From Mycolicibacterium sp. J2 (GTDB lineage Bacteria; Actinomycetota; Actinomycetes; Mycobacteriales; Mycobacteriaceae): DNA of 64,000 nucleotides. The position numbers were made by a program, and so were the translations under genes. Positions 9,067 through 16,841 of the stretch are shown here, piece after piece (within the stretch, counting starts at the first letter, position 1; the number at the start of each line of letters is the position of its first letter). The DNA lies in contig NZ_JAPFPY010000010.1 in assembly GCF_026240945.1 (NCBI RefSeq), positions 62,001 through 126,000 of the forward strand. The letters run 5' to 3'. The notes under the pieces are model-generated. The model was given only the letters and a program-made list of their open reading frames with translations, was not told where the DNA came from and did no database searches.

Positions 9067-10068
9067 ATGACGACGGCAGGTGCGCGCCTCAACGAACGTG
9101 ACGTCGCCGAGGCCCAGCACATCGTGGGTGCGGTGGCCACGTCGTTCTCGGCCAAGGTGGTCGGCCAGGAACACCTTCGTGAATCGATGCTGCTCGGGCT
9201 GCTGGCCGGCGGCCACCTGCTGATCGAAAGTGTGCCAGGGCTGGCCAAGACCACGGCGGCCCGAGTGATCGCCGAGTCGATTCGCGGGGGGTTCCGCCGC
9301 ATCCAGTGCACACCGGATCTGTTGCCCAGCGACATCATCGGCACACAGATCTATGACGCCGCCGCCAACACCTTCGTCACCCAACTCGGGCCGGTGCACA
9401 CCAATATCGTGTTGCTCGACGAGATCAACCGATCCAGCGCCAAGACACAGAGCGCCATGCTCGAGGCGATGGAGGAACGCCAGACCACCATCGCCGGCGT
9501 CGAATATCCGATCCCAGAACCCTTCTTGGTCATTGCCACCCAGAATCCCGTCGACCAGGAGGGCACGTACCCGCTCTCGGAGGCGCAGACCGACCGCTTC
9601 ATGCTCAAGGACATCGTCCGGTACCCGACGGTGGACGACGAGGTCGAGATCATCGCCAGGATGGACATCGGCCTGTACGACAAGGACCATCACAGCGCGC
9701 CGGTCGTCGGCGTCGACGATATCCGCAGGGTCCAGCAACTGACCGGTGCCGTACACCTGGACCGCGCGCTGATCCAGTACGCCAGCACGCTGGTGGCCAT
9801 CACCCGGTCACCCGAGGGGCATTTGCCCACCGCGATGGCCCGGTTGATCGAGTACGGTGCCAGCCCACGCGCCACCATCGCCTTCTGTCGTACCGCCCGA
9901 GCGCTGGCCGTGCTGCGCGGCCGCGGCCACGTGGTGCCCGAAGACATCGCGGACGTCGCGCACCGCGTGCTGCGGCATCGGCTGATCCTCGGCTTCGAAG
10001 CGGCCAGCGCCCGGATCACCGCGGATACGGTGGTCGATGCGGTGCTGCGCGCCGTCCGGGTGCCCTGA
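9067..10068 (+). CDS. MoxR-family AAA+ ATPase
   Basis: MoxR-type AAA+ chaperone of 333 aa. The P-loop is ESVPGLAKTT at residues 54-63, where Ser55 replaces a more usual Gly. Walker B is LLDE at 116-119, and ATQNPVDQEGTYPLSEAQTDRF contains sensor 1 and the family signature. MoxR ATPases typically act with VWA-domain proteins on assembly or activation of envelope complexes. Here the next five genes are DUF58, a small membrane protein, two VWA-like membrane proteins and a TPR-like protein, 6 bp apart or overlapping, so this is one operon. It is divergent from the TetR gene across 184 bp. The ATG gives a normal N-terminus. Confidence 0.92.
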   Translation: MTTAGARLNERDVAEAQHIVGAVATSFSAKVVGQEHLRESMLLGLLAGGHLLIESVPGLAKTTAARVIAESIRGGFRRIQCTPDLLPSDIIGTQIYDAAANTFVTQLGPVHTNIVLLDEINRSSAKTQSAMLEAMEERQTTIAGVEYPIPEPFLVIATQNPVDQEGTYPLSEAQTDRFMLKDIVRYPTVDDEVEIIARMDIGLYDKDHHSAPVVGVDDIRRVQQLTGAVHLDRALIQYASTLVAITRSPEGHLPTAMARLIEYGASPRATIAFCRTARALAVLRGRGHVVPEDIADVAHRVLRHRLILGFEAASARITADTVVDAVLRAVRVP

Positions 10069-10074
10069 CGCGCG

Positions 10075-10947
10075 ATGGGAAAGCATCTGGACCGCGCCAG
10101 AGCGCATTTCGGCCGGGATGCCGGTGCGCTACTGGACGGTGGGCGGTACGCGCTGGTGCACACCCGCAGCCTGGAGCTGGATGACCTGCGGCCCTATGTG
10201 CCCGGTGACGACGTCCGCGATATCGACTGGAAAGCCACTGCCCGGTCCGGTCACACCCTGATCAAACGGTTCGTCTCGGAGAAGCACCACAAGGTGCTGG
10301 TGGTGGCAGACACAGGGCGCAACGTGTCCGCTCTGGCGCCTTCCGGTGAGCTCAAGCGTGACGTGGCGGCCAACGTGATCGGTGCGGTCGGCCTCATCAC
10401 GCTGCCCCGATCCGACCAGATCGGCATGGTGGCCGGTGACGCCAGGGGCTGCGTGGATATCCGACTGCGCCGGGGCGAGACGCACGTCGAGTACCTGCTG
10501 CACCGCTACCACCAGCACAGCACCACGCGCCCGGCACCGAGTGATATTGCCGTGCAACTCGATTGGGTTGCCCACCATTACCGGCACCGGTTGCTGATCG
10601 TGGTGGTGGCCGACGAACCCGACGCCAGTGCCGAGCTCGGCGATGTGCTGGACCGGCTGACCGTCCGGCACGAGGTGATGTGGGCGATGATCACCGATAT
10701 GCCGGCGGTGTCCTCGGCCGATGACCGCCGGGCGGGTTTCGACGTGGCGGGGGGTGGGTTCGTGTTCGGCGGTGCCGAGCTGGGGGAGAGGGTCATCGAG
10801 GCTTATCGAACCGCCGAACACCAACGGCGGCAGGAGGTCTCGCAGTTCCTCACGGCTCGCGGCGTGGTGCACGGCGCCTTCGGCGGCAGCGCCGGCATCC
10901 GGACTGGACTGACCGGTATGACAGAGGTGTACGCCCGTGCTCGCTGA
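10075..10947 (+). CDS. DUF58 domain protein
   Basis: Cytosolic protein of 290 aa with the DUF58 core. The conserved block LRPYVPGDDVRDIDWKATAR at residues 38-57 is diagnostic, and the fold behind it is usually VWA-like. DUF58 proteins regularly follow moxR genes. The gene starts 6 bp after moxR and overlaps the next gene by 11 bp, indicating translational coupling. Its exact role is not established. By context it is a partner or client of the MoxR ATPase. Confidence 0.85.
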   Translation: MGKHLDRARAHFGRDAGALLDGGRYALVHTRSLELDDLRPYVPGDDVRDIDWKATARSGHTLIKRFVSEKHHKVLVVADTGRNVSALAPSGELKRDVAANVIGAVGLITLPRSDQIGMVAGDARGCVDIRLRRGETHVEYLLHRYHQHSTTRPAPSDIAVQLDWVAHHYRHRLLIVVVADEPDASAELGDVLDRLTVRHEVMWAMITDMPAVSSADDRRAGFDVAGGGFVFGGAELGERVIEAYRTAEHQRRQEVSQFLTARGVVHGAFGGSAGIRTGLTGMTEVYARAR

Positions 10948-11407
10948 TCTGCTTCGCTATGTCACCGGACCGGAACCGTACGCGCGGACCTGGTTGTGGG
11001 TGGCGGCACTCTGTCTGATCGTTCTGGCCCTCTGGTACACAGCGGTTTTCGTGTGCACCGCCGAGGGGCGGCGCGCAGCGGTGCCGCTGCTGTCGGCCGC
11101 GCGCGACCAACTGATCAAGCGGCGCGCGGCCCACGCCATCGGTTCCATCGCGCAGCGCTACCGGCGTGGCGAACTCGCTGCGGCCCCTGCCTGCGCGGCC
11201 ATCAGCGGCGAATTGCGCCGATTCCTGCACCGCAGCACCGGAGTGCGCGCCGAGTACATGCATGTGAGTGCCATCGCGAACAGTGAACTCGCCCCGGCCG
11301 CACCGGTGCTCGCCGCGCTGGTCGATGCCCAGTTCAACGCGTCGTCGGTGGTGGACATCGCCGCCGTCGGCGATCGAGCCGAGGAGCTGGTCCGCACGTG
11401 GACCTGA
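10937..11407 (+). CDS. Small single-pass membrane protein of the MoxR locus
   Basis: Protein of 156 aa with one transmembrane helix at about residues 18-41 and a mainly helical, basic cytosolic part. Position and size match the DUF4381-like subunit found between DUF58 and VWA genes in other moxR operons, but I cannot confirm the family by eye. The GTG start overlaps DUF58 by 11 bp and the stop overlaps the next gene by 10 bp. The function is inferred only from the operon. Confidence 0.7.
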   Translation: MLADLLRYVTGPEPYARTWLWVAALCLIVLALWYTAVFVCTAEGRRAAVPLLSAARDQLIKRRAAHAIGSIAQRYRRGELAAAPACAAISGELRRFLHRSTGVRAEYMHVSAIANSELAPAAPVLAALVDAQFNASSVVDIAAVGDRAEELVRTWT

Positions 11408-12360
11408 ACTGGTGGGTGGTGGCGATCGCCGGCTGCGTGGCGCTGGCGGCGGTGATCGCCGCAGCGGCGCTGTGGCCGACGGATACCGGACGAAGCCGAC
11501 TACGCCCGCTGGCCAACACCGCACGCCTGACCCGGCTGCCGGAGTATCGGCGCGCGGTGCGGTTGCGCACACTGTGGTTGGCGGTCACGGCGCTCCTGCT
11601 CGTCACCGGATTCGCCGCGGCGACGCTGGCGGCGGCCCGGCCCTCCGGCCTGCCCTCGGCGGCCAACGGCAATCTGGCGCGCCCGGCCGAGGACATCATG
11701 GTCTGCACGGGTGCCCCGGCATCGGACCCCGCCGTCGCGGCGGTGTTGCGGTATTTCGCCGAGCGCACCCCGGGGTTCGGTGCGCAACGCATCGGACTGA
11801 CGTCGGCGAACCGTCGGGTCATCCCGCTGACCCGCGATTACCAGTATGCGGCAGCACACTTCGGCGCCGCCGCTCGCAGCGGCGCGGGTTTGGTCGCGAA
11901 TGTGTCCTACACCGACTACGCCGCGGATGTGGACGACGTGCTGGCCATGTGTCTGACGGGTTTCCCGGACTTCGGCGAACCGGCGGCCAATCCGCGCTCG
12001 CTGATCTATGTGGGCCCCGGGGCGCTGCGCCGGCCAGGGGACCCGCGAGGCCGGCTGTTCAGCGCCGACCGGGTCCGTGAACTGGCCGACACTGCCGCGG
12101 TTCAGGTGAACGCCGTGGTCGTCGGCGGCGACGACGGCACCCTCGACCGGCTGGTCCAGGCCACCGGGGGTGTGGCCGTGCCGGCTGACGGGAGCACCGC
12201 TGCGCGTATCGCCGAGATCATGGCTCGCCCGCCCGCGGTGGTTTCCGCTGCCACCGGGGAGGTGACCACGCGGACCGTGGAGTCCCCGGATATTCCACTG
12301 GTCGTCGCGCTGTTGGCGGTCACGGCCCTGCTGATCTGGCCCAGGCTGGTGCGGCGATGA
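11398..12360 (+). CDS. BatA-like membrane protein with degenerate VWA region
   Basis: Membrane protein of 320 aa with two N-terminal transmembrane helices (about 6-26 and 57-80) and one C-terminal helix (about 297-317). They flank a soluble ~200-residue alpha/beta domain placed like the VWA domain of BatA proteins. The metal-ion-dependent adhesion motif DxSxS expected at the first strand is absent: the segment reads EDIMVCTGAP. The domain is therefore either a VWA fold that no longer binds metal or a different Rossmann-like fold. It overlaps the preceding and following genes, consistent with a tightly coupled MoxR operon. Confidence 0.65.
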   Translation: MDLNWWVVAIAGCVALAAVIAAAALWPTDTGRSRLRPLANTARLTRLPEYRRAVRLRTLWLAVTALLLVTGFAAATLAAARPSGLPSAANGNLARPAEDIMVCTGAPASDPAVAAVLRYFAERTPGFGAQRIGLTSANRRVIPLTRDYQYAAAHFGAAARSGAGLVANVSYTDYAADVDDVLAMCLTGFPDFGEPAANPRSLIYVGPGALRRPGDPRGRLFSADRVRELADTAAVQVNAVVVGGDDGTLDRLVQATGGVAVPADGSTAARIAEIMARPPAVVSAATGEVTTRTVESPDIPLVVALLAVTALLIWPRLVRR

Positions 12361-13271
12361 GATTGCTGCCCGTCCTGGATCCCGTGCTGTTGCTGATGCT
12401 GACCGCGGTGATCCTGTGGTGTGCCGGCACGGCCCTATGGCGCATCAGATCCGCCGGGTGGGCACGGAAGGCGTTGTGGCGCTGGGCAGGCGTCACCGGC
12501 GCCGCGGTGTTGCTGGTGTTCGCCTGCGCGCGACCGGTGTTCGGCGACGACGTGCAGACACGTCCGGTCGGCGAGACCGCCCCGAACGTGTTCGTGGTGC
12601 TCGACCGGTCTGCGGATATGGCCGCGGTGATGGACGCCGCGCGCGCCGATATCGGCGCTCTGATCGACCGCTACCCACGGGCCCGCTTCGCGGTCATCTC
12701 CTTCGCCGGCGAGCCCACGCTGGATTGGCCGTTGTCCGCGGATACCTGGAGCCTGCGCCCGATGGTGGATGCGCTGCGCCCGGAGCCCGAACCCGTCGAC
12801 GGCGTCGGTGCACCGAACGCCTGGGCAGCCGCCACCGTGCTGCGCTACCAACTGATCAGCGCCCGTCAGCAGTATCCCCGCGCCGACAATCTGGTGTTCT
12901 ATCTCGGTGCCGGGGCACCCGGAAGCGACGCCTCGGCAAGGGAATTCGACCTTCCGCCCGCGGCCGTGACGGGCGGCGCGGTGCTCGGCTATGCCGGTCC
13001 CGAGGCCGACCCCGACGTCGACACGCTCCAGCGGATCGCCGGTCAGATCGGGGTGCCTTACCTGCCGCGCGTCGACGCGGCACCCTTGGGCACCGTGTTG
13101 CCCGACGACCCGCAGAACCAGCGCCAGGGTCCCGCCGAGACCGCGGTGCGGCGCACCGAGATCTATTGGGCTGCAGCGGCTGTCGCCGGTGTGCTGTTGT
13201 TGGCCGAGCTGTTCACCGTCCTGCGCGAGTTCCGGCGCACCCGTCCCGTCGACGTCGAGGCAGCCCCGTGA
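12357..13271 (+). CDS. BatB-like membrane protein with VWA domain
   Basis: Membrane protein of 304 aa. Transmembrane helices lie at about 8-27, 45-63 and 270-290 with a VWA-like domain between the second and third. The metal site is partly kept: Asp83 and Ser85 of DxSxS are present, but the last position is Asp87 rather than Ser. The segment FVVLDRSADMA is otherwise in the expected place. BatA/BatB-type proteins work with MoxR ATPases at the membrane. The ATG overlaps the upstream stop by 4 bp and the downstream GTG overlaps this stop by 4 bp. Confidence 0.7.
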   Translation: MRLLPVLDPVLLLMLTAVILWCAGTALWRIRSAGWARKALWRWAGVTGAAVLLVFACARPVFGDDVQTRPVGETAPNVFVVLDRSADMAAVMDAARADIGALIDRYPRARFAVISFAGEPTLDWPLSADTWSLRPMVDALRPEPEPVDGVGAPNAWAAATVLRYQLISARQQYPRADNLVFYLGAGAPGSDASAREFDLPPAAVTGGAVLGYAGPEADPDVDTLQRIAGQIGVPYLPRVDAAPLGTVLPDDPQNQRQGPAETAVRRTEIYWAAAAVAGVLLLAELFTVLREFRRTRPVDVEAAP

Positions 13272-13969
13272 AGCGGACCAGGAGGACAGGGACCAGGCGC
13301 AAGCTGCTGCTGTGGTCGGCGCCGGTGGCGGCGGCGCTCGTCCTCGTCATCGTCAAGGCGCTATCGGTCGTGATCGCAGGCGATTCGGCTGCCCGCAACT
13401 TCGCCGCAGGACGGCTTGACGCCCTGCGCACCGATGTCGCGGTGCTCGGCACGCTCAATATCGTGGAGCCCGCGCGGGCGGAGGTGGCCGCCGGCGGCCT
13501 GGCCGTGCTGGAGGACCGGCTCGACGATGCGGACGCCGCGTTCGCGTCCGCATTGGGGCACACCGCGAGTGCGTCCTCCTGCCCGGTGCGGATCAACCTT
13601 GAACTGGTGCGTGAAACGCTCGGTGACCGGGCGGTCGACAGGTTCGACGCCGCCACCGCCGCGCGGCACTACCGTGCCGCCCTCGAGGTGGTGCACCAGG
13701 CACCCGAGCGGTGTTTCGCGGGCAACGCCGATCCCGACGACGATCGCCGGGCGATCCGGGAATCCGCGGCGGCGCGATTGGCGGACAAGTTGCGCGCGGT
13801 GGCCGCCGTGCCGCCACCACCTCCACCCCCACCCGCTGTCGCAGCACCGGTCCCGGCGCCGGTGGGCGGGGCGGCGCCGACCGAACGGGATCCCGGGCGG
13901 CAACTCCACCCTGGCGTCGGCGATCCACTGGAGCGCCTGCGGCAGATCCTGCAAGACGCCGACGGATGA
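13268..13969 (+). CDS. TPR-like membrane-anchored protein, end of MoxR operon
   Basis: Protein of 233 aa with a basic N-terminus and one transmembrane helix (about residues 12-36), followed by helical pairs with Ala-rich TPR-like spacing (for example ARHYRAALEVVHQAPERC). A polyproline run and a short tail end it. It corresponds in position and topology to the BatC/BatE TPR subunits of moxR loci. That is inference from context, since TPR motifs are weak by eye. GTG start, 4-bp overlap with the previous gene. Confidence 0.6.
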   Translation: MKRTRRTGTRRKLLLWSAPVAAALVLVIVKALSVVIAGDSAARNFAAGRLDALRTDVAVLGTLNIVEPARAEVAAGGLAVLEDRLDDADAAFASALGHTASASSCPVRINLELVRETLGDRAVDRFDAATAARHYRAALEVVHQAPERCFAGNADPDDDRRAIRESAAARLADKLRAVAAVPPPPPPPPAVAAPVPAPVGGAAPTERDPGRQLHPGVGDPLERLRQILQDADG

Positions 13970-14085
13970 CAGCGCGTGATGGTCGGTGCGCGCAACCTCG
14001 AGTGTGTTGCGAAGGCTTAACGATTCGGTTGTGTCTCGGTGTTGACGCTCGCGCAATTACCCGGGTCGTGGTCAGGTGGAAGGTG

Positions 14086-14637
14086 ATGTCTACTTCCACG
14101 CTATCCGTTGTCCGCTTGACCGCATCCGGCGTGGCGGGGCTGGCATTGCTGGCCGCCGCGGCCGGTCTGTCCTGGGCCGCGCCCACCGCCGACAGCCAGG
14201 GCTATGTCGATTCCACCGCCAGGTGCAGCGCCCCCGCCGTCGCCGTCCTGTTCGGTAGCACGTCGAGTTCACGCATCGCCATCTGCAAAGACTCCAGCGG
14301 CGGCTACGAGTATCGCGGTGTGCGGATCCGCGATGGTGCCAAGCTGGTGCTGACGGCCACCGCGTCGGGCGGGGGTTACGTCGCGGAGAGCGACGGTGTC
14401 ACCTACACCGTCACGCCCAGCACCCTGAAGGTCACCGCAGGCGGCACCCTGCTGCGAAGCGAGCCGTTGACCGACGTGCACGAACCGCAGGGGACGTCCC
14501 CCTCGACTTCCACCTCGACGAGTGGCACGACGACGGTGACCACGACGGTGACGACGTCCATGGTGCCGACCTCCACAACACCGACCTCCACCACGCCGTT
14601 GCCACCACCACTGCCCGCCGAGGTCGGAGCGCGCTGA
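14086..14637 (+). CDS. Secreted protein with Ser/Thr-rich C-terminus
   Basis: Predicted secreted protein of 183 aa with no recognised family. Residues 1-31 form a signal peptide ending SWAAP. The middle holds about 100 residues of probable beta-strand with two cysteines (ARCSAP and AICKDS), and from about residue 138 there is a low-complexity Ser/Thr/Pro tail (TSTST, TTVTTTVTTS). Such tails are often mannosylated in mycobacteria. The ATG at 14086 follows GGTGGAAGG, a usable ribosome site. The frame is open upstream, but the translation there is not protein-like. A separate transcription unit after the MoxR operon is likely because of the 116-bp gap. Confidence 0.65.
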   Translation: MSTSTLSVVRLTASGVAGLALLAAAAGLSWAAPTADSQGYVDSTARCSAPAVAVLFGSTSSSRIAICKDSSGGYEYRGVRIRDGAKLVLTATASGGGYVAESDGVTYTVTPSTLKVTAGGTLLRSEPLTDVHEPQGTSPSTSTSTSGTTTVTTTVTTSMVPTSTTPTSTTPLPPPLPAEVGAR

Positions 14638-14657
14638 CCCCAGTTATTGGCAACGAT

Positions 14658-14663
14658 TACCAT
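14658..14663 (+). promoter_or_regulatory. Predicted -10 box (TACCAT), leaderless
   Basis: TACCAT lies exactly 6 nt before the GTG at 14670, the same geometry as at 3177. No ribosome-binding site is visible. Confidence 0.5.
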
Positions 14664-14669
14664 TAAGGG

Positions 14670-15071
14670 GTGCTCGTTGCCTGTGGACTGCCGCTGTGGG
14701 TGCCCGATCTGGACGAGATCCGGGACGGTGCCATCCGTCTGACCGTGCCGCTGGTCGACGACGTGATCCAGATCGGGCTGGGCGGCCGGTATGCGGTCGG
14801 CAGTATCGACGTGCTCAAATGGCCGGCCGGGCTGCTGGTACGCAGGACCGACGGCCGACCGTTGCAGGCGCGGATCATCCGCGCGGAGCCGGTTACGGTG
14901 CTGAACGCACCGGTGCCGCACCTGGTGCTCGGCCGGGCGGGCCCGGGATGGTGGCTGGCTCGTGATGCCGTGCCGGCCACCGGCATCGAAGAACTGGAGC
15001 AACTGGTCCGCACCATCGCCACCTTCGGGCTCGCCAAACAGGTCCGCGGGACGTCTTCAGCCGCAGTATAA
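14670..15071 (+). CDS. Conserved-looking protein of unknown function
   Basis: Soluble protein of 133 aa, not recognised. It has no signal peptide or membrane segment. The beginning contains two short strands (IRLTVPLVDDVIQIGLGGRYAVGS) and a WPAGLLVRR segment, and the end is helical. The GTG start fits a leaderless promoter. The gene lies between the Ser/Thr-rich secreted protein and, convergently, the chorismate mutase, with only 17 bp between the stops. Third-position base use is that of a real gene. No function is proposed. Confidence 0.55.
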   Translation: MLVACGLPLWVPDLDEIRDGAIRLTVPLVDDVIQIGLGGRYAVGSIDVLKWPAGLLVRRTDGRPLQARIIRAEPVTVLNAPVPHLVLGRAGPGWWLARDAVPATGIEELEQLVRTIATFGLAKQVRGTSSAAV

Positions 15072-15088
15072 GTCGGGCCCGATATGAG

Positions 15089-15646
15089 TCACGCGCAGTA
15101 CGAGTGCGTGGCGAAAGCCAGTGCCTGCCGGTAGTCCGAGTCCAGCCCGAAGGTCGTCCCGGCGTTGTCCAGGGCACCACGCAGCGCCGCGGCACATGCC
15201 GGTGAGCGCAGCAGATCCTGTTGCGCGGCGAGCTCATCGACGATCGTCTCGTTCAGGGTGTCGATGCGCGCCCGCGACGAGGACAGGTCCGGGGCTGCGG
15301 TCGGTGCGGCGGCAGGATCGAGTTTCCACTCGGAGAACCGCCGGTACTCGACGGCTTCGGTCGCGTGGATCTGGTCGGTGAAGATGCGGGTGACGTAATC
15401 GGCGTCGACGTGGTGGGTGCCCGCGGTGGCGGCGACGGCGTTGAGGACCTGCTGGACCCGCGCCGGATCCTCGATATCGCCGTGGGTGATCCACTTGACC
15501 GCCGCGACCGGGTCGGCCGTCTGCAGCCGCTGCGTCGCGGCCGTCACCAAGGTGTCCAGCGGGCTGGGCGCGGCGTTCGCCGTACCGGCCGGCGCCAGCA
15601 CGGCGACGGTGGCCAACGCGGTGAGGACTGCGCCGCGGACGATCAT
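15089..15646 (-). CDS. Secreted chorismate mutase (AroQ-gamma)
   Basis: Exported chorismate mutase of 185 aa that converts chorismate to prephenate outside the cytoplasm, like Rv1885c of M. tuberculosis. A signal peptide ends near ANAAPS. By recalled alignment with Rv1885c all catalytic residues are present: Arg in TQRL, Lys in AVKW, Arg in DPARV, Thr and Glu in HATEAVEYRRF, and Arg in SSSRARID. Two cysteines (SPACAA and HSYCA) match the known disulphide. The ATG overlaps the stop of the upstream TetR gene by 4 bp, so the two are one operon. Extracytoplasmic chorismate mutases have no proven substrate supply, which makes the link to the divergent exporter operon notable. Confidence 0.93.
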   Translation of the reverse strand: MIVRGAVLTALATVAVLAPAGTANAAPSPLDTLVTAATQRLQTADPVAAVKWITHGDIEDPARVQQVLNAVAATAGTHHVDADYVTRIFTDQIHATEAVEYRRFSEWKLDPAAAPTAAPDLSSSRARIDTLNETIVDELAAQQDLLRSPACAAALRGALDNAGTTFGLDSDYRQALAFATHSYCA

Positions 15647-16233
15647 GGGCGCAGTGCCGCGTTGCCGGGCTCGGCGGCCACCGCCAGAAGGCGCTGTGCG
15701 CGGTCGAGCAGGATGCGATGGAGGTCGGCGTCGGAGACGTCGCTGAGGTGGGGCTCGGTGGTGCTGCCGAAGATGCCGGCAGTCAGCATTCCGATGGTCA
15801 CGCGCGTCTCGACGTCCACCGTCGGGCCGATCAGCAACTCGCGCAGGCGATCGGCGCAATCCTCGAACTCCTCATGGGCCCGCACCAGCTCCAGGACGGC
15901 CGGGTCGCCGTAGAACATCGTGCCGATCCGGCGGTGCCGGATGGCCATCTCGACGAAGCCGCTGATAGTCGCGTCGCGACGGGATTCGGGATTGGAGATC
16001 GTCTCGGCGATCCGGACAAGTCGGTCCATATCGTCGAAGACCGGCCGCACCACCGACAGCACGATGTCGTCCTTGGTGTGGAACTGGTAGTAGATGGCGG
16101 CCTTGCTGACGCCCAGATGGTCGGCGATCATCTGCAGGGATGTGCCGTTGACGCCTCGCTCGGCGAACAGATGAAGAGCGGCGTCGAGAACGCGTTCACG
16201 GGCGAAGCCGCGTTGTGCCACCGGTTTGGCCAT
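15643..16233 (-). CDS. TetR-family regulator divergent from mmpS/mmpL
   Basis: Regulator of 196 aa with helix-turn-helix SLQMIADHLGVSKAAIYYQF at about residues 32-51. The start is fixed at ATG 16233 by a near-perfect AAAGGAGG 8 nt upstream (16242-16249). The frame continues to 16287 but without a better start. TetR regulators divergent from mmpS-mmpL pairs are a known arrangement for controlling these exporters. The 176-bp divergent region holds two related operator-like sites 22 bp apart (16334-16371). The secreted chorismate mutase follows with a 4-bp overlap. The ligand is unknown. Confidence 0.9.
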   Translation of the reverse strand: MAKPVAQRGFARERVLDAALHLFAERGVNGTSLQMIADHLGVSKAAIYYQFHTKDDIVLSVVRPVFDDMDRLVRIAETISNPESRRDATISGFVEMAIRHRRIGTMFYGDPAVLELVRAHEEFEDCADRLRELLIGPTVDVETRVTIGMLTAGIFGSTTEPHLSDVSDADLHRILLDRAQRLLAVAAEPGNAALRP

Positions 16234-16241
16234 GCGACCCG

Positions 16242-16249
16242 CCTCCTTT
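16242..16249 (-). promoter_or_regulatory. Strong ribosome-binding site setting the TetR start
   Basis: AAAGGAGG on the minus strand, 8 nt before ATG 16233. It excludes the longer reading that would begin at 16287. Confidence 0.7.
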
Positions 16250-16333
16250 CCTCGGTCGAGCTTGTGACCTGCCGCGCATCTTCGCATGCGCGGTGTGCGC
16301 CGTCACAGACTTTGTCGTCCGTCTTGTCCTAAC

Positions 16334-16371
16334 TTAGCCGATTGGCTAATCTCGTCCAGTCGACTAGCTAG
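16334..16371. promoter_or_regulatory. Tandem operator-like sites between TetR and mmpS
   Basis: Site 1 (16334-16349) is an inverted repeat TTAGCC/GGCTAA with a 4-nt spacer. Site 2 (16357-16371) reads CAGTCGACTAGCTAG and matches site 1 at 10 of 15 positions, offset by 22 bp, which is two helical turns. The shared form is AGyCGAyTrGCTA. This is the expected location for the TetR repressor. Confidence 0.55.
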
Positions 16372-16409
16372 CCTAATAAGGCTGTTCACGATCGGACGGA
16401 GTCGGGGCG

Positions 16410-16841
16410 ATGAACGTGTTGAAGCGGGTCTGGATACCGCTCGTCATTGTGGTGGTGGTCGCCGTCGCGTCGTTCACGGTGATGCGGGTGCGCACGTTCT
16501 TCGGTACCGGCCCCGGTTATGTGTCGACCGAGAACAGTGCCTCCGACGAGAGTGAGCCGTTCGACCCGAAGGTCGTCAAATACGAGATCTGGGGCGAGCC
16601 GGGGGCGACGGCCAATATCAACTACATGGACCTCGACGCCAAACCGCAGCGGGCCGACAATGCCCCGCTGCCGTGGACGTTGACGTTGAGCACCACCGCC
16701 CCGTCGGTGTTCCCCACCATCTCCGGGCAAGGCGACGGTTCCACGTTGTCCTGCCGCATCACCGTCGACGACGAAGTGAAAGACCAACGTACCGTCGACG
16801 GTGTCGGCGCCCACACCTACTGCTTGGTGAAATCAGCATGA
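16410..16841 (+). CDS. MmpS-family membrane accessory protein
   Basis: Small partner of an MmpL exporter, 143 aa. One N-terminal transmembrane helix is at residues 7-27, followed by a periplasmic beta-sandwich domain typical of MmpS ([17 protein letters not shown], then PWTLTLSTT). Cys in STLSCRITV and in HTYCLV probably form a disulphide. MmpS4/MmpS5-type proteins support substrate export, including siderophores, by MmpL4/MmpL5. The stop overlaps the mmpL start by 4 bp. It is the first gene of the plus-strand operon facing the TetR gene. Confidence 0.93.
   Translation: MNVLKRVWIPLVIVVVVAVASFTVMRVRTFFGTGPGYVSTENSASDESEPFDPKVVKYEIWGEPGATANINYMDLDAKPQRADNAPLPWTLTLSTTAPSVFPTISGQGDGSTLSCRITVDDEVKDQRTVDGVGAHTYCLVKSA

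Noticed and set aside
14500..14620. Short tandem repeats that could suggest a CRISPR or minisatellite
   Set aside because: They encode the Ser/Thr-rich tail of a secreted protein in frame; units are short and not separated by spacers.
14642..14666. Possible zinc-regulator (Zur) box before the unknown gene at 14670
   Set aside because: Only about 10 of 19 positions match the recalled consensus, and the same bases are explained by a TACCAT -10 box.
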